64,000 nucleotides of DNA from Janibacter sp. Soil728 (lineage in GTDB: Bacteria > Actinomycetota > Actinomycetes > Actinomycetales > Dermatophilaceae), in assembly GCF_001428305.1 (NCBI RefSeq), contig NZ_LMRZ01000005.1, positions 438,403 to 502,402 on the forward strand. Reading direction: 5' to 3'. Every line of letters begins with the position of its first letter. Positions within the stretch are counted from its first letter, which is position 1. A program made the position numbers and the translations under genes. Shown in pieces: positions 47,130 through 56,030 of this stretch. The notes under the pieces are model-generated. The model made no database searches and was not told the DNA's origin. It saw only the letters and a list, made by a program, of their open reading frames with translations.

Positions 47130-48313
47130 TCGGCGACCGCGGCCTCGTCGTCGAGCGACTCGGCCACGTCCTCGCCCTCGTCGGACTCCGCCTCGACGTC
47201 GTCGGCGGTGATGATGCCCGCCTTGAGGTTGGCCTGCTCGCTGAGATAGCGCAGGATCACCGCCGCGACGGCCGCGACGGGCACCGCGAGGAAGGCGCCC
47301 ACGATGCCGAAGATCGTGCTGCCGACCGCGACGGACAGCAGGATGATCCCGGCGTGCAGCTGCATCGACCGCCCCTGCAGCATGGGCGAGAGGACATTGC
47401 CCTCGAGCTGCTGCACCGCGATGATCAGGATGAGGACGAAGAGCGCGGTCATCGGGCCCTGCGCGACCAGGGCCACGAGGACGGACAGGAAGCCGACCGC
47501 GAAGGCACCGACGATCGGGATGAACCCACCGAAGAAGGTGAGGATGGCCAGCGCGAAGGCCAGCGGCACACCGAGCAGGGCCAGACCGGTGCCGATGAGC
47601 ACCGCGTCGACCGCGGACACCAGGGCCTGGGTGCGGATGAACCCGCCGAGCGTGTTCCATGACCGAGTGGCCACCTCGGTGAGGTGCTGACCGGTCCGCT
47701 CGCCCGAGACCCGGCGGACGAAGGGGAGGAACTGCGGCCCGTCCTTGATGAAGAAGAAGACGAGCACCAGCACGAGCACGAGGGTCACGATGCCCGAGCC
47801 GACCGCAGAGGCACCGGCGAGCGCACCGGAGGCGATCTGGCCGCTCTGGTCCTGCAGCCACGTCGTGGCGGACTTGACCGCGTCGTTGATCGTCGCGCTG
47901 TCGAGGTTGAAGGGCGCCTGGGCAGCGCGGTCCTGCAGGTCGGTCAGCCCCTTGCTCGCCTGGCTGGCCAGATCACCCGACTGGCTGACGAGGGACGGAG
48001 CGATCGCACCGAGCACACCGAAGAAGACCACCAGAGCACCGATGATCACCAGGGCCGCGGCGAGCGCGGCGGGCACGCCCTTGCTGCGCAGCCACCGGGT
48101 CGGGGGCCACAGGACGGTCGCGACGATCAGCGCCAGCAGGACGGGGAAGACCCCGACCCAGAGCTTGGCCAGCAGCCACCAGATGATGAAGGCACCTGCC
48201 GCGACGAGCAGCAGCCGCATCGACCATCGCGCCAGCCAGGCGATTCCGTCGCCGATGACAGCGCCACGGTCGGGGGTGTGCGGGGTGGGTCGTGCATCGG
48301 GCGTCGTGCTCAC
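47126..48313 (-). CDS. AI-2E family transporter
   Basis: A 395-residue integral membrane protein with about eight helices and the family's FFIKDGPQFLPFVRRV and GGFIPIVGAFAVGFLSVLVAL motifs. The AI-2E (TqsA/PerM) family contains putative exporters of signalling molecules or ions; the substrate here is unknown. The C-terminal 40 residues are strongly acidic and probably cytoplasmic. I chose GTG 48313 with GAGGAG in front over a TTG at 48331 inside nusB. Confidence 0.88.
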   Translation of the reverse strand: MSTTPDARPTPHTPDRGAVIGDGIAWLARWSMRLLLVAAGAFIIWWLLAKLWVGVFPVLLALIVATVLWPPTRWLRSKGVPAALAAALVIIGALVVFFGVLGAIAPSLVSQSGDLASQASKGLTDLQDRAAQAPFNLDSATINDAVKSATTWLQDQSGQIASGALAGASAVGSGIVTLVLVLVLVFFFIKDGPQFLPFVRRVSGERTGQHLTEVATRSWNTLGGFIRTQALVSAVDAVLIGTGLALLGVPLAFALAILTFFGGFIPIVGAFAVGFLSVLVALVAQGPMTALFVLILIIAVQQLEGNVLSPMLQGRSMQLHAGIILLSVAVGSTIFGIVGAFLAVPVAAVAAVILRYLSEQANLKAGIITADDVEAESDEGEDVAESLDDEAAVAE

Positions 48314-48323
48314 GGGCAACTCC

Positions 48324-48737
48324 TCAGACAAGAGTGGGCTTGACCTCGACGATGCGGCCCAGGAGGCCGTTGACGAACTTCGGGGACTCGTCGGTGCTCA
48401 GCTCGGTGGCCAGGACCACGGCCTCGCTGACGGCGACCTCGTCGGGGACGTCGTCGCTGAAGAGGATCTCCCAGGTGCCAAGGCGCAGGATCGCGCGGTC
48501 GACGTCGGGCATCCGGTCCAGCGTCCAGCCCTGGCTGTAGGTGGTCAGGGCGTCGTTGATGTCATTCCAGTTCGCGACCACGCCCGTCACCGCGGTCACG
48601 GTGTACTCGTTGAGCGGAGCCGGGGTCACCGGGGTGACCGCGCGATCGCGCGCGAGGTCACCGGCGTTGAGCCCGCGCGACTCCGCCTCGAAGAGCAGGT
48701 CGACGGCCCGTCGACGTGCCTTGGTGCGTGCTCCCAC
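48324..48737 (-). CDS. nusB: Transcription antitermination factor NusB
   Basis: A 137-residue all-helical RNA-binding protein that with NusE binds boxA of rRNA leaders. The KARRRAVDLLFEAESRG start and the LRLGTWEILFSDDVPDEVAVSEAVVLA and KFVNGLLGRI segments are typical. GTG start directly abuts the efp stop with no gap. In most actinobacteria pyrR follows soon after; here the AI-2E, Nudix and metNIQ genes intervene. Confidence 0.96.
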   Translation of the reverse strand: MGARTKARRRAVDLLFEAESRGLNAGDLARDRAVTPVTPAPLNEYTVTAVTGVVANWNDINDALTTYSQGWTLDRMPDVDRAILRLGTWEILFSDDVPDEVAVSEAVVLATELSTDESPKFVNGLLGRIVEVKPTLV

Positions 48738-49298
48738 TCAGCTCACTCGACCGAGGTAGGAGCCGTCGCGGGTGTCGACCTTGACCTTGGTGCCCTGCTC
48801 GAGGAAGAGCGGCACAGCGATCTCGGCGCCGGTCTCGAGCGTGGCGGGCTTGGTACCGCCGGTCGAGCGGTCGCCCTGCAGGCCGGGCTCGGTGTAGGTG
48901 ATCTCCAGGACCACGGAAGCCGGCAGCTCGACGTAGAGGACGGTGCCGTCGTGACGGGCGATGACCGCTTCCTGGTTCTCGAGCATGTACTTGGCGGCAT
49001 CACCGACGACCTCGGGCGGGACCGGGATCTGGTCATAGGTGTCGCCGTCCATGAAGACGTAGTCCGTGCCGTCGTGGTACAGGTACTGCATGTTGCGCTT
49101 GTCGACATTCGAGGTCTCGACCTTGGTGCCGGCGTTGAAGGTCTTGTCGATCGTCTTGCCGCTGGTGACATTCTTCAGCTTGGTGCGGACGAAGGCCGGG
49201 CCCTTGCCCGGCTTGACGTGCTGGAACTCCACGACGCTCCAGAGCTGGCCATCGATGTTGAGGACCATGCCGTTCTTGAGGTCATTCGTCGTTGCCAC
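48738..49298 (-). CDS. efp: Translation elongation factor P
   Basis: A 186-residue three-domain EF-P that relieves ribosome stalling at polyproline. [20 protein letters not shown] and the loop [17 protein letters not shown] carry the Lys at the tip of domain I. C-terminal [24 protein letters not shown] is complete. No modification genes are nearby. The start is GTG 49298, the family's normal length; the longer frame upstream is not conserved. Confidence 0.97.
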   Translation of the reverse strand: MATTNDLKNGMVLNIDGQLWSVVEFQHVKPGKGPAFVRTKLKNVTSGKTIDKTFNAGTKVETSNVDKRNMQYLYHDGTDYVFMDGDTYDQIPVPPEVVGDAAKYMLENQEAVIARHDGTVLYVELPASVVLEITYTEPGLQGDRSTGGTKPATLETGAEIAVPLFLEQGTKVKVDTRDGSYLGRVS

Positions 49299-49384
49299 GT
49301 GTGTGCTCGCCTTCGCATTGTCATGTCGTCTGGTCGGTCCGTTACTGCTGCTGCGCCGTGGGCGCGCGCGGGCCGCCATGCATC

Positions 49385-50659
49385 CTAACCGGCGAGCGCC
49401 CCGGACACCCACGCATTCACTGTCGGCGCGCTCTCACGGAGCATGGAGATGTGGTCTGCCCCCGGCACCCGCGCGTACTCGACGTCGGCGCCCTGCTTCG
49501 TGTACTGCTCGACGAGACGATCGCTCAGCATCATCGGCACGGTGGTGTCCTGCGTCCCCTGGACGATGAGCACGGGGACGTGCGGGTGCACCTCGGCGGC
49601 GTCATTGGTCCCGACCGTGCGCCGGATCCGGGACAGGTCGGCGCCGTCGCGCACGAAGTCGTCCAGGGTCATCCCACCGAAGGAGTCCTGCGCGAAGAGC
49701 TCGGCGATGCACCTCGTCTCCAGCTGTGGCAGCAGCTTCAGCCCAGCCGGGCTGACGAGGTCCTCGACCGGCACCTCGGACGTGCGAGCGGCGGAGACGA
49801 TGAGCGGTCCGAGGAATGCCGCGCCGGAACCCGCCTCGGCGGCAGCTGCCTTCTCCTTCTCGCTGGCACCGAGCACCGTGGAGCTCCCGGTCATCTCGAC
49901 CACGGCGCCGAGCTGACTCGGAGGCGCGAGCGCCACGATGCCCCTCAGCTCCAGCCCTGGCGAGTAGGCATCGGTGAACCTGCTGGTGAAGAGCGCCGCC
50001 TGCCCACCCTGGGAGTGGCCCATGGCCACCCACCGGGCCGACAGGTTCGAGGAGAGCTCATGGGCGGCCAGGACGATGTCCGTCATGGCCGCCCCGGCCG
50101 ACTGGCCCATCAGGTAGGGATGTGGCCCCGGAGTGCCCAGGCCCTCGTAGTCGGTCCGCACCACGGCGTACCCGTCGTCGACGAGGTCGGCGGTGGTCTG
50201 ATCCATCGAGGCGGTGTAGACGCCCGTCTGCTGGTCGACGAGCGAGCGTGAGGGCGCGCAGTCGTCGGCCATCCCGGTCGTGCCGTGCCCCCAGCTGATG
50301 ACCGGCCAGCCACCCTCCGGTGGGTCCCCCGTGGGCACCGAGACCACCCCGGACACGGCGACGGGCTCCCCCTTCGCGCTGGTGGAGCGGTACATGACCA
50401 CATGGGTGGTGCCACCGATCGTCGGACCGTCGACCACCCGACGAGACCAGATGAGGCTCCCGTGGCGGTCGGCCGACAGCTGCTGCGCCGTGACCTCGTA
50501 GAAGGCAGCTCCGGGGGGACCGCTCGGCGTGCCGGCGCCCTCCTCGCCTCGGTTCGCGCTCCACACGAGCAACGCCGCGACCACCGCGATCACCAGGACC
50601 ACGGCCACGAGGATCCTCCGGCGGGGACGTGAGCTCATCGAGGTCAGCACACCACCCAT
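49385..50659 (-). CDS. Secreted or membrane-anchored lipase-like alpha/beta hydrolase
   Basis: A 424-residue protein with an N-terminal basic stretch and a single hydrophobic helix ([20 protein letters not shown]), likely a signal anchor. The alpha/beta hydrolase core follows, with oxyanion region [16 protein letters not shown], nucleophile elbow GHSQGG, an Asp in QGTQDTTVP and His in PGADHISML. This matches the secretory lipase (LIP) family, which includes triacylglycerol lipases and esterases. The substrate is unknown. An internal ATG at 50638 is an alternative start. It is divergent from the glutamate-synthase-like gene, with only 29 bp between starts. Confidence 0.85.
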   Translation of the reverse strand: MGGVLTSMSSRPRRRILVAVVLVIAVVAALLVWSANRGEEGAGTPSGPPGAAFYEVTAQQLSADRHGSLIWSRRVVDGPTIGGTTHVVMYRSTSAKGEPVAVSGVVSVPTGDPPEGGWPVISWGHGTTGMADDCAPSRSLVDQQTGVYTASMDQTTADLVDDGYAVVRTDYEGLGTPGPHPYLMGQSAGAAMTDIVLAAHELSSNLSARWVAMGHSQGGQAALFTSRFTDAYSPGLELRGIVALAPPSQLGAVVEMTGSSTVLGASEKEKAAAAEAGSGAAFLGPLIVSAARTSEVPVEDLVSPAGLKLLPQLETRCIAELFAQDSFGGMTLDDFVRDGADLSRIRRTVGTNDAAEVHPHVPVLIVQGTQDTTVPMMLSDRLVEQYTKQGADVEYARVPGADHISMLRESAPTVNAWVSGALAG

Positions 50660-50688
50660 CCTCGCAAAGCCCTCGTGTTGGAGGCAGT

Positions 50689-52260
50689 ATGGCGGGCATG
50701 AAGTCGACGTCCGCCCTCGCTCTGCTCGCCGCCGGGACCGCCGGCCTCGCCGCCCGGGACCTCCTGCAGAAGCAGCACTCGCTCAAGCGCAACTTCCCGG
50801 TCCTCGCCAATGCCCGCTACCTCCTCGAGAAGATCGGGCCCGAGCTGAGGCAGTACATCGTCACGAGCAATGACGAGGAGCGTCCCTTCAGCCGGGACCA
50901 GCGCTCGTGGGTGTACGCGTCGTCGAAGATGGAGAACAACTACGTCGGCTTCGGCACGGACAACGACGTCGAGCGGGTCGAGGGCTACCCGATCTTCAAG
51001 CACCGCACCTTCTCCGACGTCTCGGCCTCGACCCCGACCCACCACGGGGAGGAGACCCCGCTCCCCTGCGCCAAGGTGCTGGGCGCGGCTCGTGGGCGAC
51101 GTCATGCCTTCCGGCCGGAGTCGGTCGTCAACATCTCCTCGATGAGCTTCGGCTCGCTCTCGGGCAACGCGGTCCACGCCCTCAACGAGGGCGCCCGCCT
51201 CGCCGGGTGCATGCAGCTGACGGGCGAGGGCTCCCTCTCCCCGTACCACCGGCAGGGTGGCGACCTGATCTTCCAGATCGGTACGGCCTACTTCGGCTGC
51301 CGCGACGACGAGGGTCGCTTCGACCTGGCCAAGCTCCAGGCCGTCGTCGAGTCCGCACCGGTGAAGGCGATCGAGATCAAGCTCAGTCAGGGTGCCAAGC
51401 CCGGCCTCGGTGGCATGCTGCCCGCTGCCAAGATCTCGCGCGAGATCGCCGAGACCCGTGGCATCCCGCAGGGCGAGGACTGCGCGAGCCCCTCCCGCCA
51501 CACGGAGTTCGACGACATCGACTCCATGCTGGACTTCGTCGAGCTCCTGGCGGCGGAGACCGGGCTGCCCGTGGGCATCAAGTCGGCCGTCGGGGACCTG
51601 ACCTTCTGGGAAGACCTCGCCGAGGCCATGGCCGACGGGTCTCGTGGCGTCGACTTCATCGCCATCGACGGCGGCGAAGGGGGGACCGGCGCGGCTCCCC
51701 TCGTCTTCACCGATGCGGTGGCCCTGCCCTTCCGCCTGGCCTTCACCCGCGTCTACGCGATCTTCGCGAAGGCCGGTCTCACCGACCGGGTCGTATGGGT
51801 CGGCTCCGGCAAGCTCGGCCTGCCGGAGAATGCGCTCGTCGCCTTCGCGCTCGGCGTCGACATGGTGCACGTGGCCCGTGAGGCGATGCTCGCCGTCGGC
51901 TGCATCCAGGCGCAGCAGTGCCACACCGACCACTGCCCCACCGGGGTCGCCACGCAGAACCAGTGGCTCGCGCGCGGTCTCGACCCGACCCTCAAGGCGC
52001 AGCGCGTCAACAACTACATCCGCACCCTGCGCCGCGACCTGCTCAAGGTGTCGGAGGCCTGTGGTGTCTGGCACCCGGGTCTGCTGACGGTCGGTGACGT
52101 GGACCTGCTGCTGGGCAACCGCAAGGCGACAGCGCTGGGCGAGGTCTACGACTACGAGCCCGGTTGGGGCCGGCTCGGTGAGGAGGACGCGGCCGCCATC
52201 ATCGAGCTGATGAGGCGGACCGCGCCCTCGGGCGAGGACGAGGTGGTCCCGGCTACTTGA
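50689..52260 (+). CDS. Stand-alone glutamate-synthase-domain FMN protein
   Basis: A 523-residue protein holding the FMN-binding synthase domain of GltB but lacking the glutaminase and C-terminal beta-helix domains. An N-terminal hydrophobic stretch (SALALLAAGTAGLAARDLL) may anchor it. Catalytic-domain motifs are SQGAKPGLGGMLP, DGGEGGTGAAPL and the cluster motif CIQAQQCHTDHC with the same C-x5-C-x4-C spacing as GltB. The role of these proteins is unresolved; electrons might come from ferredoxin or another donor because no GltD-like partner is adjacent. ATG 50689 follows GGAGG; 50698 is an alternative. Confidence 0.86.
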   Translation: MAGMKSTSALALLAAGTAGLAARDLLQKQHSLKRNFPVLANARYLLEKIGPELRQYIVTSNDEERPFSRDQRSWVYASSKMENNYVGFGTDNDVERVEGYPIFKHRTFSDVSASTPTHHGEETPLPCAKVLGAARGRRHAFRPESVVNISSMSFGSLSGNAVHALNEGARLAGCMQLTGEGSLSPYHRQGGDLIFQIGTAYFGCRDDEGRFDLAKLQAVVESAPVKAIEIKLSQGAKPGLGGMLPAAKISREIAETRGIPQGEDCASPSRHTEFDDIDSMLDFVELLAAETGLPVGIKSAVGDLTFWEDLAEAMADGSRGVDFIAIDGGEGGTGAAPLVFTDAVALPFRLAFTRVYAIFAKAGLTDRVVWVGSGKLGLPENALVAFALGVDMVHVAREAMLAVGCIQAQQCHTDHCPTGVATQNQWLARGLDPTLKAQRVNNYIRTLRRDLLKVSEACGVWHPGLLTVGDVDLLLGNRKATALGEVYDYEPGWGRLGEEDAAAIIELMRRTAPSGEDEVVPAT

Positions 52261-53056
52261 TCTCGCGGGTGAGGATCCGGTAGCTGCCGATCACGAGCGG
52301 CAGACCGACCCACATCGCGAAGCTCGTGGCCAGCTGCGCCCAGCTCTCCCCGGTCATGGTCCCCTCCGTGAGCGGCCCGGTGACGAGGTTGAGGTCGAGC
52401 CAGCTCGCGACATCCGACATCCGCTCGATCATCGCGGTGAGGATCGTCCACACCGTCGGCAGCGCGAGGCTCGCCACGATGGCGATCGGGGTGTTGAGGA
52501 AGGCCGCACCGAAGGCGACACCCTGCAGGGTGAAGATCAGCGCGGTGAGGACCACGCCGGCGAGCGAGATCCCGGTCAGGGTGAACTCTCCTGCGGAGAC
52601 CAAGGTCGCCAACGCGGCAGCAGTCCCGCCTGCAGCCAGCAGGACGAGGCACAGGACGAGCGCGGCCGCGACCTTGGCGGCGATGATCCGCCCTCGTCGG
52701 GGCACGAGGGTGAAGGTCGCCAGACCGGTCCGCTGGCTCCACTCCTGGGTCGCGGACATGATGCCCATGATCGGCAGCAGCATCATCAGCGGCATCGTGA
52801 TGAAGCCGAGGAAGGTCGGGTACCGGTGATCCTGCTCCTGCCCCCAGATGACCAGACCGCCGGCGACGAGGAAACCGACTCCGGCCATGGTGATGAGCAT
52901 CCACAGTCCGGCGCGGGTGTCGACCATCTTGCGCACCTCGATGGTGACGAGTCGCACGAAGGGCACCCGGTCACCGGACACGTCGACGGGTGGTCGCGCG
53001 GCGCTCGACGACGTGGCCTGCGATGCGGACTCGGTGGGTGCGGTGGCGGTGCTCAT
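52253..53056 (-). CDS. ABC-2 type transporter permease
   Basis: A 267-residue membrane protein with six helices. The N-terminal 30 residues are Ser/Ala-rich, then VRLVTIEVRKMVDTRAGLWML begins the ABC-2 permease fold; SATQEWSQRTGLATFTLVPRRGRIIAAK is a conserved cytoplasmic segment. It pairs with the ATPase gene, which it overlaps by four bases. The 3' end overlaps the convergent glutamate-synthase-like gene by eight bases. Such pairs next to a NarL-type two-component system often export antimicrobials or lipids; the substrate is not visible. Confidence 0.88.
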   Translation of the reverse strand: MSTATAPTESASQATSSSAARPPVDVSGDRVPFVRLVTIEVRKMVDTRAGLWMLITMAGVGFLVAGGLVIWGQEQDHRYPTFLGFITMPLMMLLPIMGIMSATQEWSQRTGLATFTLVPRRGRIIAAKVAAALVLCLVLLAAGGTAAALATLVSAGEFTLTGISLAGVVLTALIFTLQGVAFGAAFLNTPIAIVASLALPTVWTILTAMIERMSDVASWLDLNLVTGPLTEGTMTGESWAQLATSFAMWVGLPLVIGSYRILTREIK

Positions 53057-53949
53057 GCGGCAATCCCCTCTCGGGACTCGGCGGCGGTCAGGGTGAGGAA
53101 GAGCTCCTCGAGGCCGCCGGCGGAGCCGGAGGCGAGGTCGGTGAGGACGACGCGGGCATCGAGCGCGATGCGGCCGACGGCCTCGCTGCTCGTCTGGGCG
53201 AGCAGCCCGGCGGGACTCGAGGTGACCTCGATGCCTGCTCGGGTCAGTGCATCGGCGAGCGCCGCGTCATCGGTGGACCGCACGCGGGTGCCCTGCTGCT
53301 GGAGCAGCTCCTCGACGGTGCCCTCGGCGACGATGCGGCCGCCCCCGATGATGACCAGCTCGTCGGCGACGATCTGCACCTCGGACAGCAGGTGCGAGGA
53401 CAGCAGGACCGTGCCGCCGCGGTCGGCGAAGCCACGCAGCAGCCCGCGCATCCAGTGGATGCCCTGCGGGTCCAGACCGTTGGCCGGCTCGTCGAGGATC
53501 AGCACCTCGGGATCACCGATGAGTGCAGCGGCCAGGCCGAGACGCTGACGCATGCCGAGCGAGTAGTTGCGCACTCGCCGACCGGCCTCCTTGTCGGTGA
53601 GGCCGACGGTGGCCAGCCCCTGGGTGACTGCGCTCGGTCCGACACCGATGGTCCTGGCGGCGAGGGACAGGACCTCCTTGCCGGTGCGTCCCGGGTGCTG
53701 GGCGGAGGCGTCCAGCATGACGCCGACATGGCGCCCGGGGTTGGGCAGCTCCCGGTACCGGCGGCCGAGGACGAGCGTCTCACCGGAGGTCGGCGGCGTG
53801 AGCCCGGTCATCATCCGCATCGCGGTGGACTTGCCGGCGCCGTTGGGGCCGAGGAACCCGGTGACGCTGCCCGGGCGGGCCGTGAAGGAGATGTCGTGGA
53901 CGGCGGTGAAGTCGCCGTACCGCTTGGTGAGGTCGGTGGCCGTGATCAT
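53053..53949 (-). CDS. ABC transporter ATPase
   Basis: A 298-residue ABC-2-type ATPase with Walker A GPNGAGKST (about residues 36-44), signature YSLGMRQRLG, Walker B VLILDEPANGLDP and switch SSHLL. The last 80 or so residues form the usual C-terminal extension of drug-export ATPases. The ATG at 53949 starts with MITATDLTKRYGDF; a longer frame upstream would enter the divergent regulatory gap. It is transcribed away from the sensor kinase. Confidence 0.92.
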   Translation of the reverse strand: MITATDLTKRYGDFTAVHDISFTARPGSVTGFLGPNGAGKSTAMRMMTGLTPPTSGETLVLGRRYRELPNPGRHVGVMLDASAQHPGRTGKEVLSLAARTIGVGPSAVTQGLATVGLTDKEAGRRVRNYSLGMRQRLGLAAALIGDPEVLILDEPANGLDPQGIHWMRGLLRGFADRGGTVLLSSHLLSEVQIVADELVIIGGGRIVAEGTVEELLQQQGTRVRSTDDAALADALTRAGIEVTSSPAGLLAQTSSEAVGRIALDARVVLTDLASGSAGGLEELFLTLTAAESREGIAA

Positions 53950-54003
53950 GCCCCAACGATGCGTCGTGGGAGGCGACGTGGGCATCGGCCGCAGGTCGTG
54001 AAC

Positions 54004-54090
54004 CCACCTACGACTTTGGGAGGGGGCTGCTCCCCGAGAGCCCGACCTGTGGCGGATGCCGGTTCGGTCGCCTGCCACCTACGGTTGGGG
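54004..54090. promoter_or_regulatory. Related operator-like repeats in the divergent ABC/two-component gap
   Basis: CCACCTACGACTTTGGG (54004-54020) and CCACCTACGGTTGGGG (54075-54090) share CCACCTACG and TTGGG and lie 71 bp apart. The first is itself a loose dyad (CCTAC with GGGAGG). A weaker relative in reverse orientation, CCCCAACGATGCGTCGTGGG, begins at 53951 next to the ATPase start. These are candidate sites for the response regulator encoded downstream, but no consensus is known to me. Confidence 0.4.
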
Positions 54091-54091
54091 C

Positions 54092-55300
54092 GTGACCTCC
54101 ACCCCAGCTCTCGACGAGCGGCTCCCGGACCGGCTGACGTGGTGGGACACCACGTGGCGGGTGGGCGTGGCCCTCCTGCTCGGCCTGGTGTTCTGGGTCT
54201 TCACCGCGGCGCTCCTCTTCCCCGACCCCGACCAGGAGCCGGAGACCTGGCGTGGACTCTGGCTCATCCTCGTCGACCCGCTCCTGGGGCTGATCGCCGC
54301 AGGGTGCCTGCTGCTCCGCCGGCGCTGGCCCGTCACCATCACGGCCGTGACGACGGTGCTGACGGCTGCCTCGACCGTGGCCGCCGGCGCGCAGACCATC
54401 GCCCTGACGTCACTGGCCACGCGTCAGCGCTGGCGCGAGATCCTCCCGATGGGCGCGCTCACCGTGGCCGCCGGCCTCTTCTCCGCGCGCATCATCTACC
54501 CCGAACCCGGACCCGGCTCCCTGCCGCTGTGGATCGAGGGCCTGGTCAACGTGCTCGTCGTGGGCATCATCGTCGCCGTCGGGTACTCCATCGGCTCACG
54601 GCGCGCCCTCGTGCGCTCCTGGGTGCAGCGGGCCCAGACGGCGGAGTCCGAGCAGCGCGCCCGGGTGGCCCAGGCACAGACGGCCGAACGCAGCCGGATC
54701 GCCCGGGAGATGCACGACGTGCTCGCGCACCGCATCTCGCTGGTGACGATGCACTCCGGTCTCCTCAGCTATCGACCCGACCTCCCCGAGGACGAGCGCC
54801 GGGCCGCCATCACGGCCATCGACACCAACGCACGAGCCGCGTTGACGGACCTGCGTGAGGTGCTTGGCGTGCTGCGAGAGGACGCGGGGGGCTCCCCCCT
54901 TCGCCCGCAGCGCACTCTCGCCGACCTACCGGAGCTGCTCGACGACGCGCGGTCCGCGGGCACCAGGGTCAACCTCACCGAGGGTGGGCCGGATCTGACG
55001 ACCCTCCCGGAGACGACGAGCCGGACGGCCTATCGCGTCATCCAGGAGGGCCTGACCAATGCCCGCAAGCATGCACCCGGCGCCACGGTGGTCATCCACC
55101 TCGCCGGCCGGTCCGGTGGCGGGCTCGAGGTGACGGTCACCAACCCGAGCTCCCTGAGCCGCGATGCGCGCCCCGTCCCCGGTGCGGGGGTCGGGCTGCT
55201 CGGCCTGTCCGAACGCGTGAGCCTGGCGGGTGGACGGATGGAGCACGGCTGGCGTGACGACCAGCACCGGCTGAAGGTGTGGCTACCGTGGGCCCCGTGA
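54092..55300 (+). CDS. NarL-type sensor histidine kinase
   Basis: A 402-residue HisKA_3 kinase. About five membrane helices lie in residues 24-165, with little extracellular sequence, so it may sense the membrane or its partner transporter. A coiled coil (about 175-205) leads to the phosphoacceptor H208 in AREMHDVLAHRIS. The ATP-binding domain has the N-box VIQEGLTNARKHAPG and the G-box VGLLGLSERV. GTG at 54092 fits the gap. The stop overlaps the regulator start (GTGA). Confidence 0.92.
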   Translation: MTSTPALDERLPDRLTWWDTTWRVGVALLLGLVFWVFTAALLFPDPDQEPETWRGLWLILVDPLLGLIAAGCLLLRRRWPVTITAVTTVLTAASTVAAGAQTIALTSLATRQRWREILPMGALTVAAGLFSARIIYPEPGPGSLPLWIEGLVNVLVVGIIVAVGYSIGSRRALVRSWVQRAQTAESEQRARVAQAQTAERSRIAREMHDVLAHRISLVTMHSGLLSYRPDLPEDERRAAITAIDTNARAALTDLREVLGVLREDAGGSPLRPQRTLADLPELLDDARSAGTRVNLTEGGPDLTTLPETTSRTAYRVIQEGLTNARKHAPGATVVIHLAGRSGGGLEVTVTNPSSLSRDARPVPGAGVGLLGLSERVSLAGGRMEHGWRDDQHRLKVWLPWAP

Positions 55301-55983
55301 GCACCCCGAGCAACGACCCGATCTCGGTCGTCCTCGTCGATGACGACCCGATGGTGCGCACCGCGCTGTCGATGATCCTCGGGGGCGCGCCGGAGATCAC
55401 GGTCGTCGCCCAGGCGCCGGATGGTCGGCAGGGCCTGTCGGTCATCGCCGAGCACTCCCCCGATGTCGTCCTCATGGACATCCGGATGCCGCGGATGGAC
55501 GGGTTGGCCGCCACCGACGCGCTGGTCCGCAGCGGGTCGTCGAGCAAGGTCATCATCCTCACGACCTTCGACGCCGACGACGACGTGATGCGGGCCCTGC
55601 AGCACGGCGCGGACGGCTTCCTGCTCAAGGACACTCCTCCGGACCGGCTGGTCGAGGCGGTCCGTCTCGTGGCCGCGGGGCAGTCGATCCTCTCCCCCAG
55701 CGTCACGGCGTCAGTGCTCAGCTCCGTGCGGGCGAGCGGCGGCTCCGGGTCAGGTGCATCTCGTGACGAGGCCCGGGCCAGACTGGCTGCACTCACCGAT
55801 CGCGAGCTGGAGGTCGCCAGAGCCGTCGGCTCGGGCCTGTCCAATGCGCAGATCTCCGGCCAGCTCTACCTCAGCGTGGCGACGGTCAAGGCGCATGTCG
55901 GCCGCATCCTCGACAAGCTGGACGCGGACAACCGGGTGCAGGTGGCCATCGCCGTGCACGAGGCCGAGCTCGACGCCCCCTGA
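55297..55983 (+). CDS. NarL/LuxR-type response regulator
   Basis: A 228-residue regulator. The receiver domain carries the acidic pair in LVDDDPMV, phosphoacceptor D61 in VLMDIRMP, then Thr in ILTTFDAD and Lys in FLLKDTPP. The C-terminal LuxR-type helix-turn-helix is seen in LTDRELEVARAVGSGLSNAQISGQLYLS (in two parts) with VATVKAHVGRIL. I use GTG 55297, which overlaps the kinase stop; GTG 55279 in the same frame would add six residues. It likely controls the divergent ABC transporter. Confidence 0.92.
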   Translation: MSTPSNDPISVVLVDDDPMVRTALSMILGGAPEITVVAQAPDGRQGLSVIAEHSPDVVLMDIRMPRMDGLAATDALVRSGSSSKVIILTTFDADDDVMRALQHGADGFLLKDTPPDRLVEAVRLVAAGQSILSPSVTASVLSSVRASGGSGSGASRDEARARLAALTDRELEVARAVGSGLSNAQISGQLYLSVATVKAHVGRILDKLDADNRVQVAIAVHEAELDAP

Positions 55984-56014
55984 CCGTGCATTGCCATAGG
56001 GCAATGCACGGTCA
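55981..56014. terminator. Dispersed palindrome, copy 4, between convergent genes
   Basis: A perfect 15-bp stem (TGACCGTGCATTGCC with GGCAATGCACGGTCA) around loop ATAG, starting at the response-regulator stop codon itself and ending 17 bp before the aroB stop. It is the longest of the four copies. It lies exactly where both convergent transcripts should end. Confidence 0.75.
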
Positions 56015-56030
56015 GGTCGTGGTGGCCGGG

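Noticed and set aside
46485-47861. Longer Nudix protein of more than 450 residues
   Set aside because: The extra N-terminal part is an Arg-rich shadow of the AI-2E transporter gene; the GTG at 47129 overlapping its stop is the better start.
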